Of a stretch of DNA of 64,000 nt, positions 35,008 to 42,634 are shown one piece after another. This DNA is from Haloarcula taiwanensis (GTDB lineage: Archaea > Halobacteriota > Halobacteria > Halobacteriales > Haloarculaceae): the NCBI GenBank assembly GCA_002844335.1, contig CP019154.1:1116001-1180000 (forward strand), given 5' to 3'. Positions within the stretch are counted from its first letter, which is position 1, and each line of letters starts with the position of its first letter. The position numbers were made by a program, and so were the translations under genes. The notes beneath the pieces were generated by a model. The model worked only from the letters and a program-made list of their open reading frames with translations, was not told the DNA's origin and made no database searches.

Positions 35008-36324
35008 TCACCTCATGATCTCGGCGAGTCGGCGCTCGACACGCTCGACGTTTTCCTCTAAGTCCCGGGCCATCTGATGTTGGGTTTCGTTTTCGTCAGC
35101 CAGCTCGTCGATGGACTCGGACACCTCGGCGGCACGCTGGGCGATTTCGTCGATCATGCTGGCGATTTCCTCGGCACTTGCGGCCTGGTCGTCAGTCGCC
35201 GCCGCAACCTCGCCGATGCCCTGTTCGGTTTCCGACGCGGCGTCGAGAATGGCCTCCTGATTGTCAAGCACCGTCTCGAGGTCAGTAAGCGCCTGCTGGA
35301 TCGCGTCCGTCGTTTCCTCGACGTTTTCGGCGGTGTCGTCGGCCATTTCGCGGACCTCCCCCACGATACGCTCGACCTCGTCGGCGTGCTGCTTGGACTC
35401 GTCGGCCAGTTCCTTGATCTCGTCGGCGACGACCGCGAACCCGTCGCTGTCGCTGTTGCTCCGCGCAGCTTCGATGTTGGCGTTCAGTGCCAGCATGTTC
35501 GTCTGGTCCGCGATGTCGTTGATGACCTCGACAAACTCGTCGATTTCTTCGATGTGGCCCCGGAGCTCCGCCGAGTCCGACGCGACCTGTTCGGCGGACT
35601 CAGTCGCATCCTCGACGCGTTCGATGGTTTCCTCGGCTGTTTCGACGGATTCCTCGGCGAGTTCCCTGGCCTCACCGCTCTGGCTGCTCACTTCCTCGGC
35701 GCTGGAGGCGATTTCCTCGACGGTGGCGCTGAATCCGGAGACCTCGGACTGGACCTCGTCGAGATTGTCGGACTGCTCTCCGGCCATCTCCTTGATCTCG
35801 TCGGACTGCTCGGTAACGGCTGCGGCGGAGTCGCTGATTTCGCTGACCGCCGACTCGACGTCTGTCGCCATCTGTGACTGGAGGTTCTGGAGCGCTTCGC
35901 GCTGTTCAACGATATCGCTGAAATCGATCAGTAACTCCAGTGCTCCGATAGCCTCCCCGCCGGGACCCATGAGTGGGACAGCAACCGCCCGCGCGTGGGC
36001 CATCGTCCCGTCGGGCCGCTCGGCGGAGCGGAACTCGTCCTCGCGGACTGGCTCCCCTGTCCTGATGACCTCCTGAGCGAGCGTCTCGTCTTGACCTTCT
36101 GTGCCAAACACATCGTAGGCGTTCATCCCGACCGCCTCACTCGCCGGAAGGCCGAGAATGTTTGCCACTGCTTGATTCCAGTGTGTGATATCGCCGTCCG
36201 CATCAACCACGAACGCCGGCTCGGGTAAATCCGCGACAAGCGACTCGAACGCATGGAGCCAGAACTCTCCGCTGTTGTCCATTGACTCTGGTAGTAGACC
36301 GCTTTCAGGTGCAGTTTCCGCCAT
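35008..36324 (-). CDS. Soluble PAS-containing chemotaxis transducer
   Basis: Cytoplasmic Htr-type protein of 438 residues, no membrane helices. PAS at about 28-145 (EPAFVVDADGDITHWNQAVANILGLPASEAVGMNAYDVFG). The rest is a long coiled coil with the conserved hairpin ADQTNMLALNANIEAARS then GFAVVADEIKELADESK near residue 280-320, which binds CheA and CheW. The C-terminus is MARDLEENVERVERRLAEIMR. It likely reports an internal redox or metabolic state to the archaellum motor. Start 36324 fits a TATA on the minus strand at 36348-36356; an internal ATG at 36282 is an alternative. Confidence 0.92.
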   Translation of the reverse strand: MAETAPESGLLPESMDNSGEFWLHAFESLVADLPEPAFVVDADGDITHWNQAVANILGLPASEAVGMNAYDVFGTEGQDETLAQEVIRTGEPVREDEFRSAERPDGTMAHARAVAVPLMGPGGEAIGALELLIDFSDIVEQREALQNLQSQMATDVESAVSEISDSAAAVTEQSDEIKEMAGEQSDNLDEVQSEVSGFSATVEEIASSAEEVSSQSGEARELAEESVETAEETIERVEDATESAEQVASDSAELRGHIEEIDEFVEVINDIADQTNMLALNANIEAARSNSDSDGFAVVADEIKELADESKQHADEVERIVGEVREMADDTAENVEETTDAIQQALTDLETVLDNQEAILDAASETEQGIGEVAAATDDQAASAEEIASMIDEIAQRAAEVSESIDELADENETQHQMARDLEENVERVERRLAEIMR

Positions 36325-36338
36325 TGTGGGTGATATCT

Positions 36339-36361
36339 CGGAAACGGATATACCGTTTTCG
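36339..36361. promoter_or_regulatory. Inverted repeat over the transducer promoter
   Basis: CGGAAACGG-ATATA-CCGTTTTCG: 9-base arms match at 8 positions around a central ATATA that lies about 26 bases before the transducer ATG. The arms therefore frame the probable TATA box. Likely an operator. Confidence 0.45.
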
Positions 36362-36497
36362 ACCGATTATGCGAGTTGATAACTGGATTGGGTCGCCTTT
36401 CCCGCGGGTGAAGCTACAGCCCGATCAGTATAGCGACGGTCCTGGCCGGAACAACCCGGTTTCGGCAGGCCTATACCGCCCGAGCCCATACACGACG

Positions 36498-36899
36498 ATG
36501 ATGAGCATCGAGACCGATACCGCCGCTGATATCGACGGTGACCACGTCGAAGCGCTCGCTACAGAGTTCGGCGAGGCAATCGCCGAGCTGCCGGTGTACC
36601 AGCGATTCAAGGAGACGAAAGACGCCGTCGAGAACCACGACGAGGCGCAGGCGGCTATCAAGGAGTTCGAGCAGATCCGAGAGGAATTCATGCTCGCCCG
36701 TCAGACCGGGAACGCTTCGCAGGAAGACCTCCGGAAAGTCCAGCAAAAGCAGGAGGAACTCCACGACATCCCGGTAATGAGCGACTATCTGGAGGCTCAG
36801 AACGAACTCGAACTGCGCCTGCAGGAACTCAACGAGATTGTCTCTGAGGAACTGGCCGTTGACTTCGGGCAGAAAGCCGGCGGTTGCTGCGAGGACTGA
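36498..36899 (+). CDS. YlbF/YmcA family protein with C-terminal Cys pair
   Basis: All-helical protein of 133 residues. EALATEFGEAIAELPVYQRFKETKDAVENHDEAQAAIKEFEQIREEF and LRKVQQKQEELHDIPVMSDYLEAQNELELRLQELNEIVSEEL are the YlbF helices. It ends GQKAGGCCED. The paired Cys at the C-terminus could hold a metal or iron-sulfur cluster; bacterial YlbF-YmcA-YaaT complexes carry clusters and act in RNA maturation. The archaeal role is open. Start ATG 36498 or 36501; gcctataccg about 26 bases upstream fits a TATA box. A T-rich run follows the stop. Confidence 0.8.
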   Translation: MMSIETDTAADIDGDHVEALATEFGEAIAELPVYQRFKETKDAVENHDEAQAAIKEFEQIREEFMLARQTGNASQEDLRKVQQKQEELHDIPVMSDYLEAQNELELRLQELNEIVSEELAVDFGQKAGGCCED

Positions 36900-36908
36900 A
36901 CACCGGGA

Positions 36909-36913
36909 TTTTT
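36909..36913 (+). terminator. T-run terminator candidate after the YlbF gene
   Basis: TTTTT follows the stop codon by 9 bases. Archaeal termination often uses such runs without a hairpin; not more than a candidate. Confidence 0.3.
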
Positions 36914-37010
36914 GCGGTCGCGGTTCTGCTGACCCTGAGGCAGCTGGTCAGAAGCGGCGATACCGCCGCCAGCTATCGCCAGTCAGCGGTCCACTCGACT
37001 GACTGGGCGG

Positions 37011-37460
37011 TTACTCCTCGACTTCAGTTTTCACTACGACCGCCGGTCGTTCGCTCAGCCTGAGCACTTTGTCTGTGATGCTGCCGAGAAGGCTCCGGTA
37101 CTCCGCCGGCCGCCGCTTCGTCCCGAGTACGAGCAGATCGACGTCCGCCTCGTCGGCGGTTTCGATGATGGACTCGGCTGGCCGTCCGTGTTTCAGGGTC
37201 GTCGTTGCGTCGACGCCGGCCGACTCTGCGTCGGCCTGTATCCGGGCCAGCGTCTCCTGACCCGTCTCTTCGAGGCCGTGTTCCGGTCCTTCCGACTCGT
37301 CGACGTACTCGTCGCCGCTGTAGGCCGTGTACACGTCTTCGTCGACGACATACAGCACGTGGAGGTCCGCATCGTGTTCCGCTGCGAGGGCAATTGCGTG
37401 GGATTCGGCATTGGTTGACGCTGCTGTCCCATCCGATGCGAGGAGGATATGATCGTACAT
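37011..37460 (-). CDS. Universal stress protein UspA family
   Basis: Protein of 149 residues. N-terminus MYDHILLASDGTAASTNAESHAIALAAEHDADLHVLYVV; C-terminal ATP-binding signature VDLLVLGTKRRPAEYRSLLGSITDKVLRLSERPAVVV, which matches the G-x2-G-x9-G-S/T pattern only in part (the first Gly is followed by TKRR, not RRG). The frame extends far upstream to 38405, but that is antisense to the hydrolase gene. A TATA-like cagtttatttccc on the minus strand lies about 29 bases before the ATG. It may bind nucleotide. Confidence 0.9.
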   Translation of the reverse strand: MYDHILLASDGTAASTNAESHAIALAAEHDADLHVLYVVDEDVYTAYSGDEYVDESEGPEHGLEETGQETLARIQADAESAGVDATTTLKHGRPAESIIETADEADVDLLVLGTKRRPAEYRSLLGSITDKVLRLSERPAVVVKTEVEE

Positions 37461-37640
37461 ACAGGTCACATTTCTCTCAGGTGGGAAATAAACTGAGGGC
37501 TCCGTTCTCAGACAGCGGGAGACACTACGACCATCGTGGAACTGGGTCCGGATGTCAGGCCGAACCATCCGTACAGCATCCAGCGGCCCCGGCACAGCGT
37601 CTTCGAAACACCTTAGCGACCGGGCGTGGCATCTCCCGGC

Positions 37641-38474
37641 ATGACAGTCGAATCTGATTGGGACGACTGGCTCCCGCGTGCGGTGGAGTCGGCGACGCCT
37701 GACGGGCTGGCGATCTGGTATCTTGGCTGCAACGGCTTCATCGTGAAATCGAGCGGCGGGACGACCGTCTTCATTGACCCGTACCTCGGTACGGGCGACC
37801 CGCCGCGAACCGTCCGGATGGTTCCAGTGCCGTTCAACCCTGAGGACATCACTGAGTGTGACGCCGTTCTGGGCACCCACGAACACACCGACCACGTTCA
37901 CGGGCCGTCTCAGGCCCCGATTCTCGCCGGGACGGGCGCGGACTACTACACCACTGACAGCGGTCACGACGTCATCCGCGAGGAGGCGTGGCTGGAGAAC
38001 TACAGCGTTACTGACGATCAACTCCACGAGGTCACGGAGGGCGACACGCTCGATATCGGTGACGTGACCGTCCACGTCGAACCGGCCAACGACCCCGACG
38101 CCGAGCATCCGGTGTCGTACGTGTTCGAACATGACTCCGGGACGTTCTTCCACGGCGGCGACGCCCGTCCCGGCGAATTCGAAGCTATCGGCGAGCGCTA
38201 CGACATCGATGTCGGCGTCCTCGCGTTCGGAACGGTCGGGATGATCGACGACAAGGAAACCGGCGAACCCACGCGAACACAGTGGTATAACGATGAGAAC
38301 ATGATCATCGAAGCCGCGAACGAACTCCAGCTTGACACCCTTGTCCCGACCCACTGGGATATGTGGAAGGGGATGACCACGGAGCCGACCGTCTTGCACA
38401 ACCACGCCAACAGCTTCGCATATCCATCGGCGCTTTCAATAGTTGAAATCGGCGACCGGTACGATCTCGACTGA
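37641..38474 (+). CDS. UlaG-like metallo-beta-lactamase fold hydrolase
   Basis: Protein of 277 residues. YLGCNGFIVKSSGGTTVFIDPYLG is the UlaG-type N-terminus; DAVLGTHEHTDHVHG holds the HxHxDH metal motif near residue 82; FEHDSGTFFHGGDARPGEFEA gives a further metal-binding Asp; TLVPTHWDMWKGM gives the last His. UlaG hydrolyses L-ascorbate-6-phosphate lactone; in haloarchaea the substrate is unknown and may be another lactone or sugar ester. ATG at 37641 is preferred to GTG at 37626. Confidence 0.85.
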   Translation: MTVESDWDDWLPRAVESATPDGLAIWYLGCNGFIVKSSGGTTVFIDPYLGTGDPPRTVRMVPVPFNPEDITECDAVLGTHEHTDHVHGPSQAPILAGTGADYYTTDSGHDVIREEAWLENYSVTDDQLHEVTEGDTLDIGDVTVHVEPANDPDAEHPVSYVFEHDSGTFFHGGDARPGEFEAIGERYDIDVGVLAFGTVGMIDDKETGEPTRTQWYNDENMIIEAANELQLDTLVPTHWDMWKGMTTEPTVLHNHANSFAYPSALSIVEIGDRYDLD

Positions 38475-38605
38475 GAGCGGCCTGCCAGTGGCACACGGAC
38501 GGCCTGCCCTGACTTCCGGGATCACGCCCTGTTCATGTTCCTGAACGTATGTATATAGATTATATTAACTGATAGGTTGTAGAAAAAAGGCGTAAATGTT
38601 GGTCA

Positions 38606-38622
38606 GGTACGTACCTTTAATA
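38606..38622 (+). promoter_or_regulatory. Palindrome and TATA box of the coiled-coil protein gene
   Basis: The perfect palindrome GGTACGTACC (38606-38615) directly precedes TTTAATA (38616-38622), which lies 27 bases before the ATG at 38646. A regulator bound at the palindrome would cover the BRE site. Confidence 0.5.
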
Positions 38623-38645
38623 CTATTGCTGAGACCATACAGACC

Positions 38646-39749
38646 ATGAGCAATTCGCAAGCCTACGATGAAGTCACTGTCGCCGCAGATGGCGTGACAG
38701 TGACCAAGCGGTTCGAGGCGGACGAGTTTCCCGTGCCCGCCATAGCATTTAATCTCACGTCGCGACGGTCCGTTCCGGTGACAGTCAGGCTGGTCGACAC
38801 CGTGCCGGCGGATGTCGCCGTCGAAGACCTGGGCTTTCACCCCGAGTACGGCAGTGAGTACTGGGACATCAACGAAGACCGGATCGCCTTCGAAAAGGAA
38901 CTCGAACCGGAAGCCGACTACACGACCGTCTACGGTATTCGTGCGACGGGAACTGACGACGTCGAGAAGTTCCTGACAGAACCCGACATCGAGCGTGTGA
39001 ACCCGCCTCTAGACGAGGACGAGGAAGACCTCGTCGGTGGCGGCGACGAGGCTGTTCGGGACGTCATCGCCGGTGACGCCGACAGCGTTCCCGGCCTCGA
39101 AGACGATGACGACGAAGACATCGAGACCCTCGACCTCTCGGACCCGAACAACCCGGATTCAGGCGTCGAAGCCCCCGAAGCGAGCAACGCTGCACCGGCA
39201 GACTCCGAGGTCCAATCCGGCGCTGTTGTCGCGACGATGGCACAGGAAATCCGGGATCAGAACGTCTCCCCGGAAGACGTGAAGCTACTCAAGCGTGCGC
39301 TTGACGCCGTCTCCGAAGATGAAGACGACGGTAACACCGGCGGCGTCAACGACGCCCGGATCCAGCGCATCCAGAGCGACGTCGCGGACCTCCGTGCGTA
39401 CACCGACGCGCTCGAAGAATTCCTCGAAGAGAACGGTACCGGCGAGGACATGATCCAGGAGTTCGGCGAGCGTCTCGACTCCTTCGAAGCGGCTCTTGAG
39501 GATTTCCAGGACGAAGTCCAGTCGGCGACGAAGACAGCCACGTCTGCCTCCGATCAGGTCGACGACCTCTCCGAGGAAGTCGAGAGTGTCGAAGGGCAGC
39601 TCGACGACCTCGAAGACGACATCGAAGCCGTCCGCGCGGAAATCGACGACGGTGACCTCGCCGACCGGATCGACGAAACCGAATCGGAAATCGAGGAACT
39701 CAAACAGTGGCGCGAACAGCTGTCGTCGGTTATCGGCGGCGGCGATTAA
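38646..39749 (+). CDS. Unknown protein: beta domain, acidic linker, long coiled coil
   Basis: Protein of 367 residues, not recognised. Residues 1-110 look like a beta-sandwich (VTVAADGVTVTKRFEADEF, PVTVRLVDTVPADVAVEDLGFHPEYGSEYW), similar in feel to DUF11-like domains. Residues 120-185 are an acidic low-complexity linker (EDDDDEDIETLDLSD). Residues 225-360 are a coiled coil with heptads (VDDLSEEVESVEGQLDDLEDDIEAVRAEIDD). No signal peptide or membrane segment. Downstream of it is another unknown gene with 39 bases between them. It may be a structural or scaffold protein. Confidence 0.75.
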   Translation: MSNSQAYDEVTVAADGVTVTKRFEADEFPVPAIAFNLTSRRSVPVTVRLVDTVPADVAVEDLGFHPEYGSEYWDINEDRIAFEKELEPEADYTTVYGIRATGTDDVEKFLTEPDIERVNPPLDEDEEDLVGGGDEAVRDVIAGDADSVPGLEDDDDEDIETLDLSDPNNPDSGVEAPEASNAAPADSEVQSGAVVATMAQEIRDQNVSPEDVKLLKRALDAVSEDEDDGNTGGVNDARIQRIQSDVADLRAYTDALEEFLEENGTGEDMIQEFGERLDSFEAALEDFQDEVQSATKTATSASDQVDDLSEEVESVEGQLDDLEDDIEAVRAEIDDGDLADRIDETESEIEELKQWREQLSSVIGGGD

Positions 39750-39788
39750 CCGAACTCGTTTTACCGGTCCCCCGTCTGTGCCTGCATA

Positions 39789-40685
39789 ATGACGACGACG
39801 AGAGTGGCTGTGCCGCGCAAAGGCCGGCCCCTCGAAGCAGTGCTGGAGCGACTCGCCGGGCGCACAGGGACGACCGAGCTGGTCGACGATATCATCTCGA
39901 CGCTTCGCTACGAGAAGGCTGTCACCAAGGGCAACCAAGACGCGGTCGCCGACGTGTACCATCGCATCAGCGACTACTCCTCGCTTGATGAGCCATACAG
40001 GCCGGAGTACACGCTGCTCCGTGACGACCGCGACGGGATGCCTCGACGGATCGTCTTCGACAGCGTCACAATTCCGACAGCGTACGGTGATGTCCAACTG
40101 GTCGGCCGCGAGGAGCCGTTCCGGGCGCTCCGGACTCATGAGTTCGCGCTCGGATTCGACAGCGCCGACCTCGTACTCGAAGAAGTCGTCCAGCTTCGGG
40201 ACGACCCGCTGACCGCCATCCACGAAATCAACGACCGTATCGACCCGCTTGATACGGACGTACGGGTCGTAACCGGGCTGGGCGATACAGTGTACCACAC
40301 GCTGCTTGCGACGCCGGATGTCATCGATGCACAGGACGGTCCTCTCGACCGGGCCTTCGTCACCAACTACGAGGGCGACCTGTGTATCTCACCGCGGTAC
40401 GAACGGCTCGTCGAAGCCGTCCTCGGGACGAGCGCACTCGATGGTGTCTCCTTTACGTATCCCACCGAAGGCGGCGAGGAAGAAGAAGATATTGCGGCGA
40501 CTGGTATCGGTGTCTACCTTACTGTCACGGGATCGACTGCACGCGATCACGGCCTCGAACTCGGCGAGCGGCTGTTCCCCAGTGAGACCGTGCTGCTGGA
40601 GAACGCCCACGAGCGTACCGAGACGACGGAACAGGTCGCCAGTCTGTTCGAAGACCCCGAAGAGACGGCGCTGCAATCGGTCTGA
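39789..40685 (+). CDS. Unknown protein with HisG-like N-terminus
   Basis: Protein of 298 residues. The start RVAVPRKGRPLEAVLERLAGR resembles the N-terminus of ATP phosphoribosyltransferase HisG (IALPNKGRL type). The rest (VVTGLGDTVYHTLLATPDVIDAQDGPLDRAFVTNYEGDLCISPRY) does not show the full HisG catalytic pattern. It may be a periplasmic-binding-protein-like fold with altered function. Not recognised with certainty. TATA-like gttttaccg lies about 29 bases before the ATG, so it may have its own promoter even though it follows the coiled-coil gene closely. Confidence 0.65.
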   Translation: MTTTRVAVPRKGRPLEAVLERLAGRTGTTELVDDIISTLRYEKAVTKGNQDAVADVYHRISDYSSLDEPYRPEYTLLRDDRDGMPRRIVFDSVTIPTAYGDVQLVGREEPFRALRTHEFALGFDSADLVLEEVVQLRDDPLTAIHEINDRIDPLDTDVRVVTGLGDTVYHTLLATPDVIDAQDGPLDRAFVTNYEGDLCISPRYERLVEAVLGTSALDGVSFTYPTEGGEEEEDIAATGIGVYLTVTGSTARDHGLELGERLFPSETVLLENAHERTETTEQVASLFEDPEETALQSV

Positions 40686-40697
40686 GACGCCGTCGTC

Positions 40698-41642
40698 TCA
40701 GAGACGCCGCCGCTCGATGAGTTTTGCCGCGACGCCGACGGGCACGACGACCCACGCCAGGAGCCCCGCGGCGACCATCGGCGTAGTCAGCCCGGCCTGT
40801 GCCAGCACGCTGCCGAAGCCGCCGGCGACCACGTCCACCTGCGAGAGCGCGAGCACGCGGAAGCAGTCCACCGGGTTGAGCAGTATCGCCGCGGCGATAG
40901 CGCCGGACCCGAGGTCGAACCCAGCGACGGCCCCCAGCGCGACCAGGTCGTGCAACAGCGCGACCCACAGCCAGATGGCCAGCGCGGCACCGAGTGCGTG
41001 TGTTTTCGTCCGTGCGACCGTCGAGACCAGTACCGCGACGCCGAGCATCGCGCAGGCGGTCAGGACCGCGGCGAGGGCGACGGCCGCGTACTGGCCGACG
41101 CTGGCGAGACCGAGATAGCGAACGGTCAACAGTGCGCCGGGAACGAAGCCGAGCAACATCGCGCCGGACAACACCGCCGCCCGGCCGATGGCAGTGCCGA
41201 CGACGACACGGCCTTTCGTCACCGGGAGCGCGAGCAGGAGTTCGAGCGAGCCGCGCTCGTCGGCCCCGACGATGGCGTCGTAACCGACCGCCAGCGCGGC
41301 CAGGGGGACGAGGTAGACGCCGAGTTCCGCGATGGTCGCAATGACCGCGTCGAAGCGACCCGGGCCGACTGAACTCGCCCCGAACTGGACGACGGCGGTG
41401 GTAAAGAGGCCGAACAGTAGCGCCACGCCGAGCGCCCATCGGCTCCGGACGGCCAGCCGGTACTCACGGCGCGCGATGGTGAACAGGCTGCTGTCGGCAA
41501 GTCGGGCGAACGCCGATTCGTCGGCAGCGTCTGTGGTCGTGCTTCCCTCGGTACCGCCATCGTGCAGCCGGGTACCCGGAGCGTCGGCCGCGACGACGCC
41601 GCCGTCGGGTGTCGGATCTGTCGAGGAGTCGTCTCCCATCAT
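40698..41642 (-). CDS. nosY: NosY-like ABC-2 type permease
   Basis: Membrane component of 314 residues of the NosDFY complex that supplies the copper-sulfur (CuZ) centre of nitrous oxide reductase. After an N-terminal soluble stretch of about 50 residues come six hydrophobic helices. FTIARREYRLAVRSRWALGVALLFGLF and GADERGSLELLLALPVTKGRVVVGT are the ABC-2 permease signature of NosY. The start codon overlaps the nosF stop by 4 bases. Last gene of the nos operon. Confidence 0.85.
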   Translation of the reverse strand: MMGDDSSTDPTPDGGVVAADAPGTRLHDGGTEGSTTTDAADESAFARLADSSLFTIARREYRLAVRSRWALGVALLFGLFTTAVVQFGASSVGPGRFDAVIATIAELGVYLVPLAALAVGYDAIVGADERGSLELLLALPVTKGRVVVGTAIGRAAVLSGAMLLGFVPGALLTVRYLGLASVGQYAAVALAAVLTACAMLGVAVLVSTVARTKTHALGAALAIWLWVALLHDLVALGAVAGFDLGSGAIAAAILLNPVDCFRVLALSQVDVVAGGFGSVLAQAGLTTPMVAAGLLAWVVVPVGVAAKLIERRRL

Positions 41643-42634
41643 GCCGGCTCGCCTCCCGAGTCCTCGGCGGCCGCAGCCGCAGTGCTGTCGGAACCGGTGC
41701 GCTCGTCGCCGTCGGCCGCCCCGACGACCTCGTGGAATGCGGCTTCGAGACCCGGTTCGCGGACCTCGAAACGGTCGATATCGTACTTGTCGCCGACGGC
41801 CGTCAGGAGGTCGTAGGCGTCGGTGGGGGCGGTGGTGACAGTCAGGTCGACGCCGCCGCGGCTGACACTCGACGCACCCTCGTAGTCTCGAAGCATGCCT
41901 GCCACGTCGCTCGCAGCCGCCTCAGACGTGAGCGACAGCGACACTGTCACCTCGTCGGCGGCGGCGCGGCGAAGCTCTTCGACCGGCCCCGCAGTCGCCA
42001 CCTGTCCGTCCGCGATGATGACCGCCTCCGAGCAGAGCCGCTGAATCTCCCCGAGCGCGTGCGAGGAGAAGACGATAGTCACGTCGGTCTCCGCCGCCAG
42101 CGACTCCACAACCTCGTGGAACGCCCGGATACCGTCGGGGTCGAGTCCCGCGGTCGGTTCGTCGAGGATCAGCACGGCCGGCTCGCCGACGAGCGCAGTG
42201 CCGAGGCCGAGCCGTCGGTTCATCCCGTTGGAGTAGCCGCCGACGCGGCGGTCCGCGGCGTCTGCGAGTCCCACGGTGTGCAGGATGCGCTCGACGTGGT
42301 GGCTCCGGTCTTCCCGTGGTACCGAGCGCATCCGGGCGTGGAAGCGGAGTATCTCGCGTCCGGTCAGGCTCGGCGGGAAGCCGGCGTGTTCCGGCAGGTA
42401 GCGCACCCGCTCGCGGACGGTGGTACCGCCGGTCGGGTCCGCGCCGGCGACGGAGACGCTGCCATCGTCAGGCCGGTTCAGCCCGACGAGTAGCTTGAAC
42501 AGCGTCGTCTTGCCGGCACCGTTCGTGCCGAACACGCCGAGGGTCGTCCCCTGTTCGACCGAGAGATTCAGTCCGTCGAGCGCCTGCACGTCGCCGTAGG
42601 CTTTCGATACGTCGTCGACTTCAATCACGTTCAT
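41639..42634 (-). CDS. nosF: NosF-like ABC transporter ATPase
   Basis: ATP-binding protein of 331 residues that partners NosY and NosD. Walker A: GTNGAGKTTL near residue 37; signature: GGYSNGMNRRLGLGTAL near residue 134; Walker B: AVLILDEPTAGLDPDG near residue 155; switch His: VFSSHALGE. A C-terminal extension of about 110 residues (GGVDLTVTTAPTDAYDLLTAVGDKYDI) follows. Start at 42634 matches the family; the upstream extension of the frame to 42742 is antisense-like. Overlaps nosD by 14 bases. Confidence 0.9.
   Translation of the reverse strand: MNVIEVDDVSKAYGDVQALDGLNLSVEQGTTLGVFGTNGAGKTTLFKLLVGLNRPDDGSVSVAGADPTGGTTVRERVRYLPEHAGFPPSLTGREILRFHARMRSVPREDRSHHVERILHTVGLADAADRRVGGYSNGMNRRLGLGTALVGEPAVLILDEPTAGLDPDGIRAFHEVVESLAAETDVTIVFSSHALGEIQRLCSEAVIIADGQVATAGPVEELRRAAADEVTVSLSLTSEAAASDVAGMLRDYEGASSVSRGGVDLTVTTAPTDAYDLLTAVGDKYDIDRFEVREPGLEAAFHEVVGAADGDERTGSDSTAAAAAEDSGGEPA

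Noticed and set aside
37461-38405. Extension of the UspA frame to 464 codons
   Set aside because: It runs antisense through the UlaG-like gene; UspA proteins start at MYDHILLASDG.
39285-40298. 337-codon minus-strand frame opposite the unknown pair
   Set aside because: The plus-strand frames have better protein character, TATA boxes and acidic composition; this one is a shadow.
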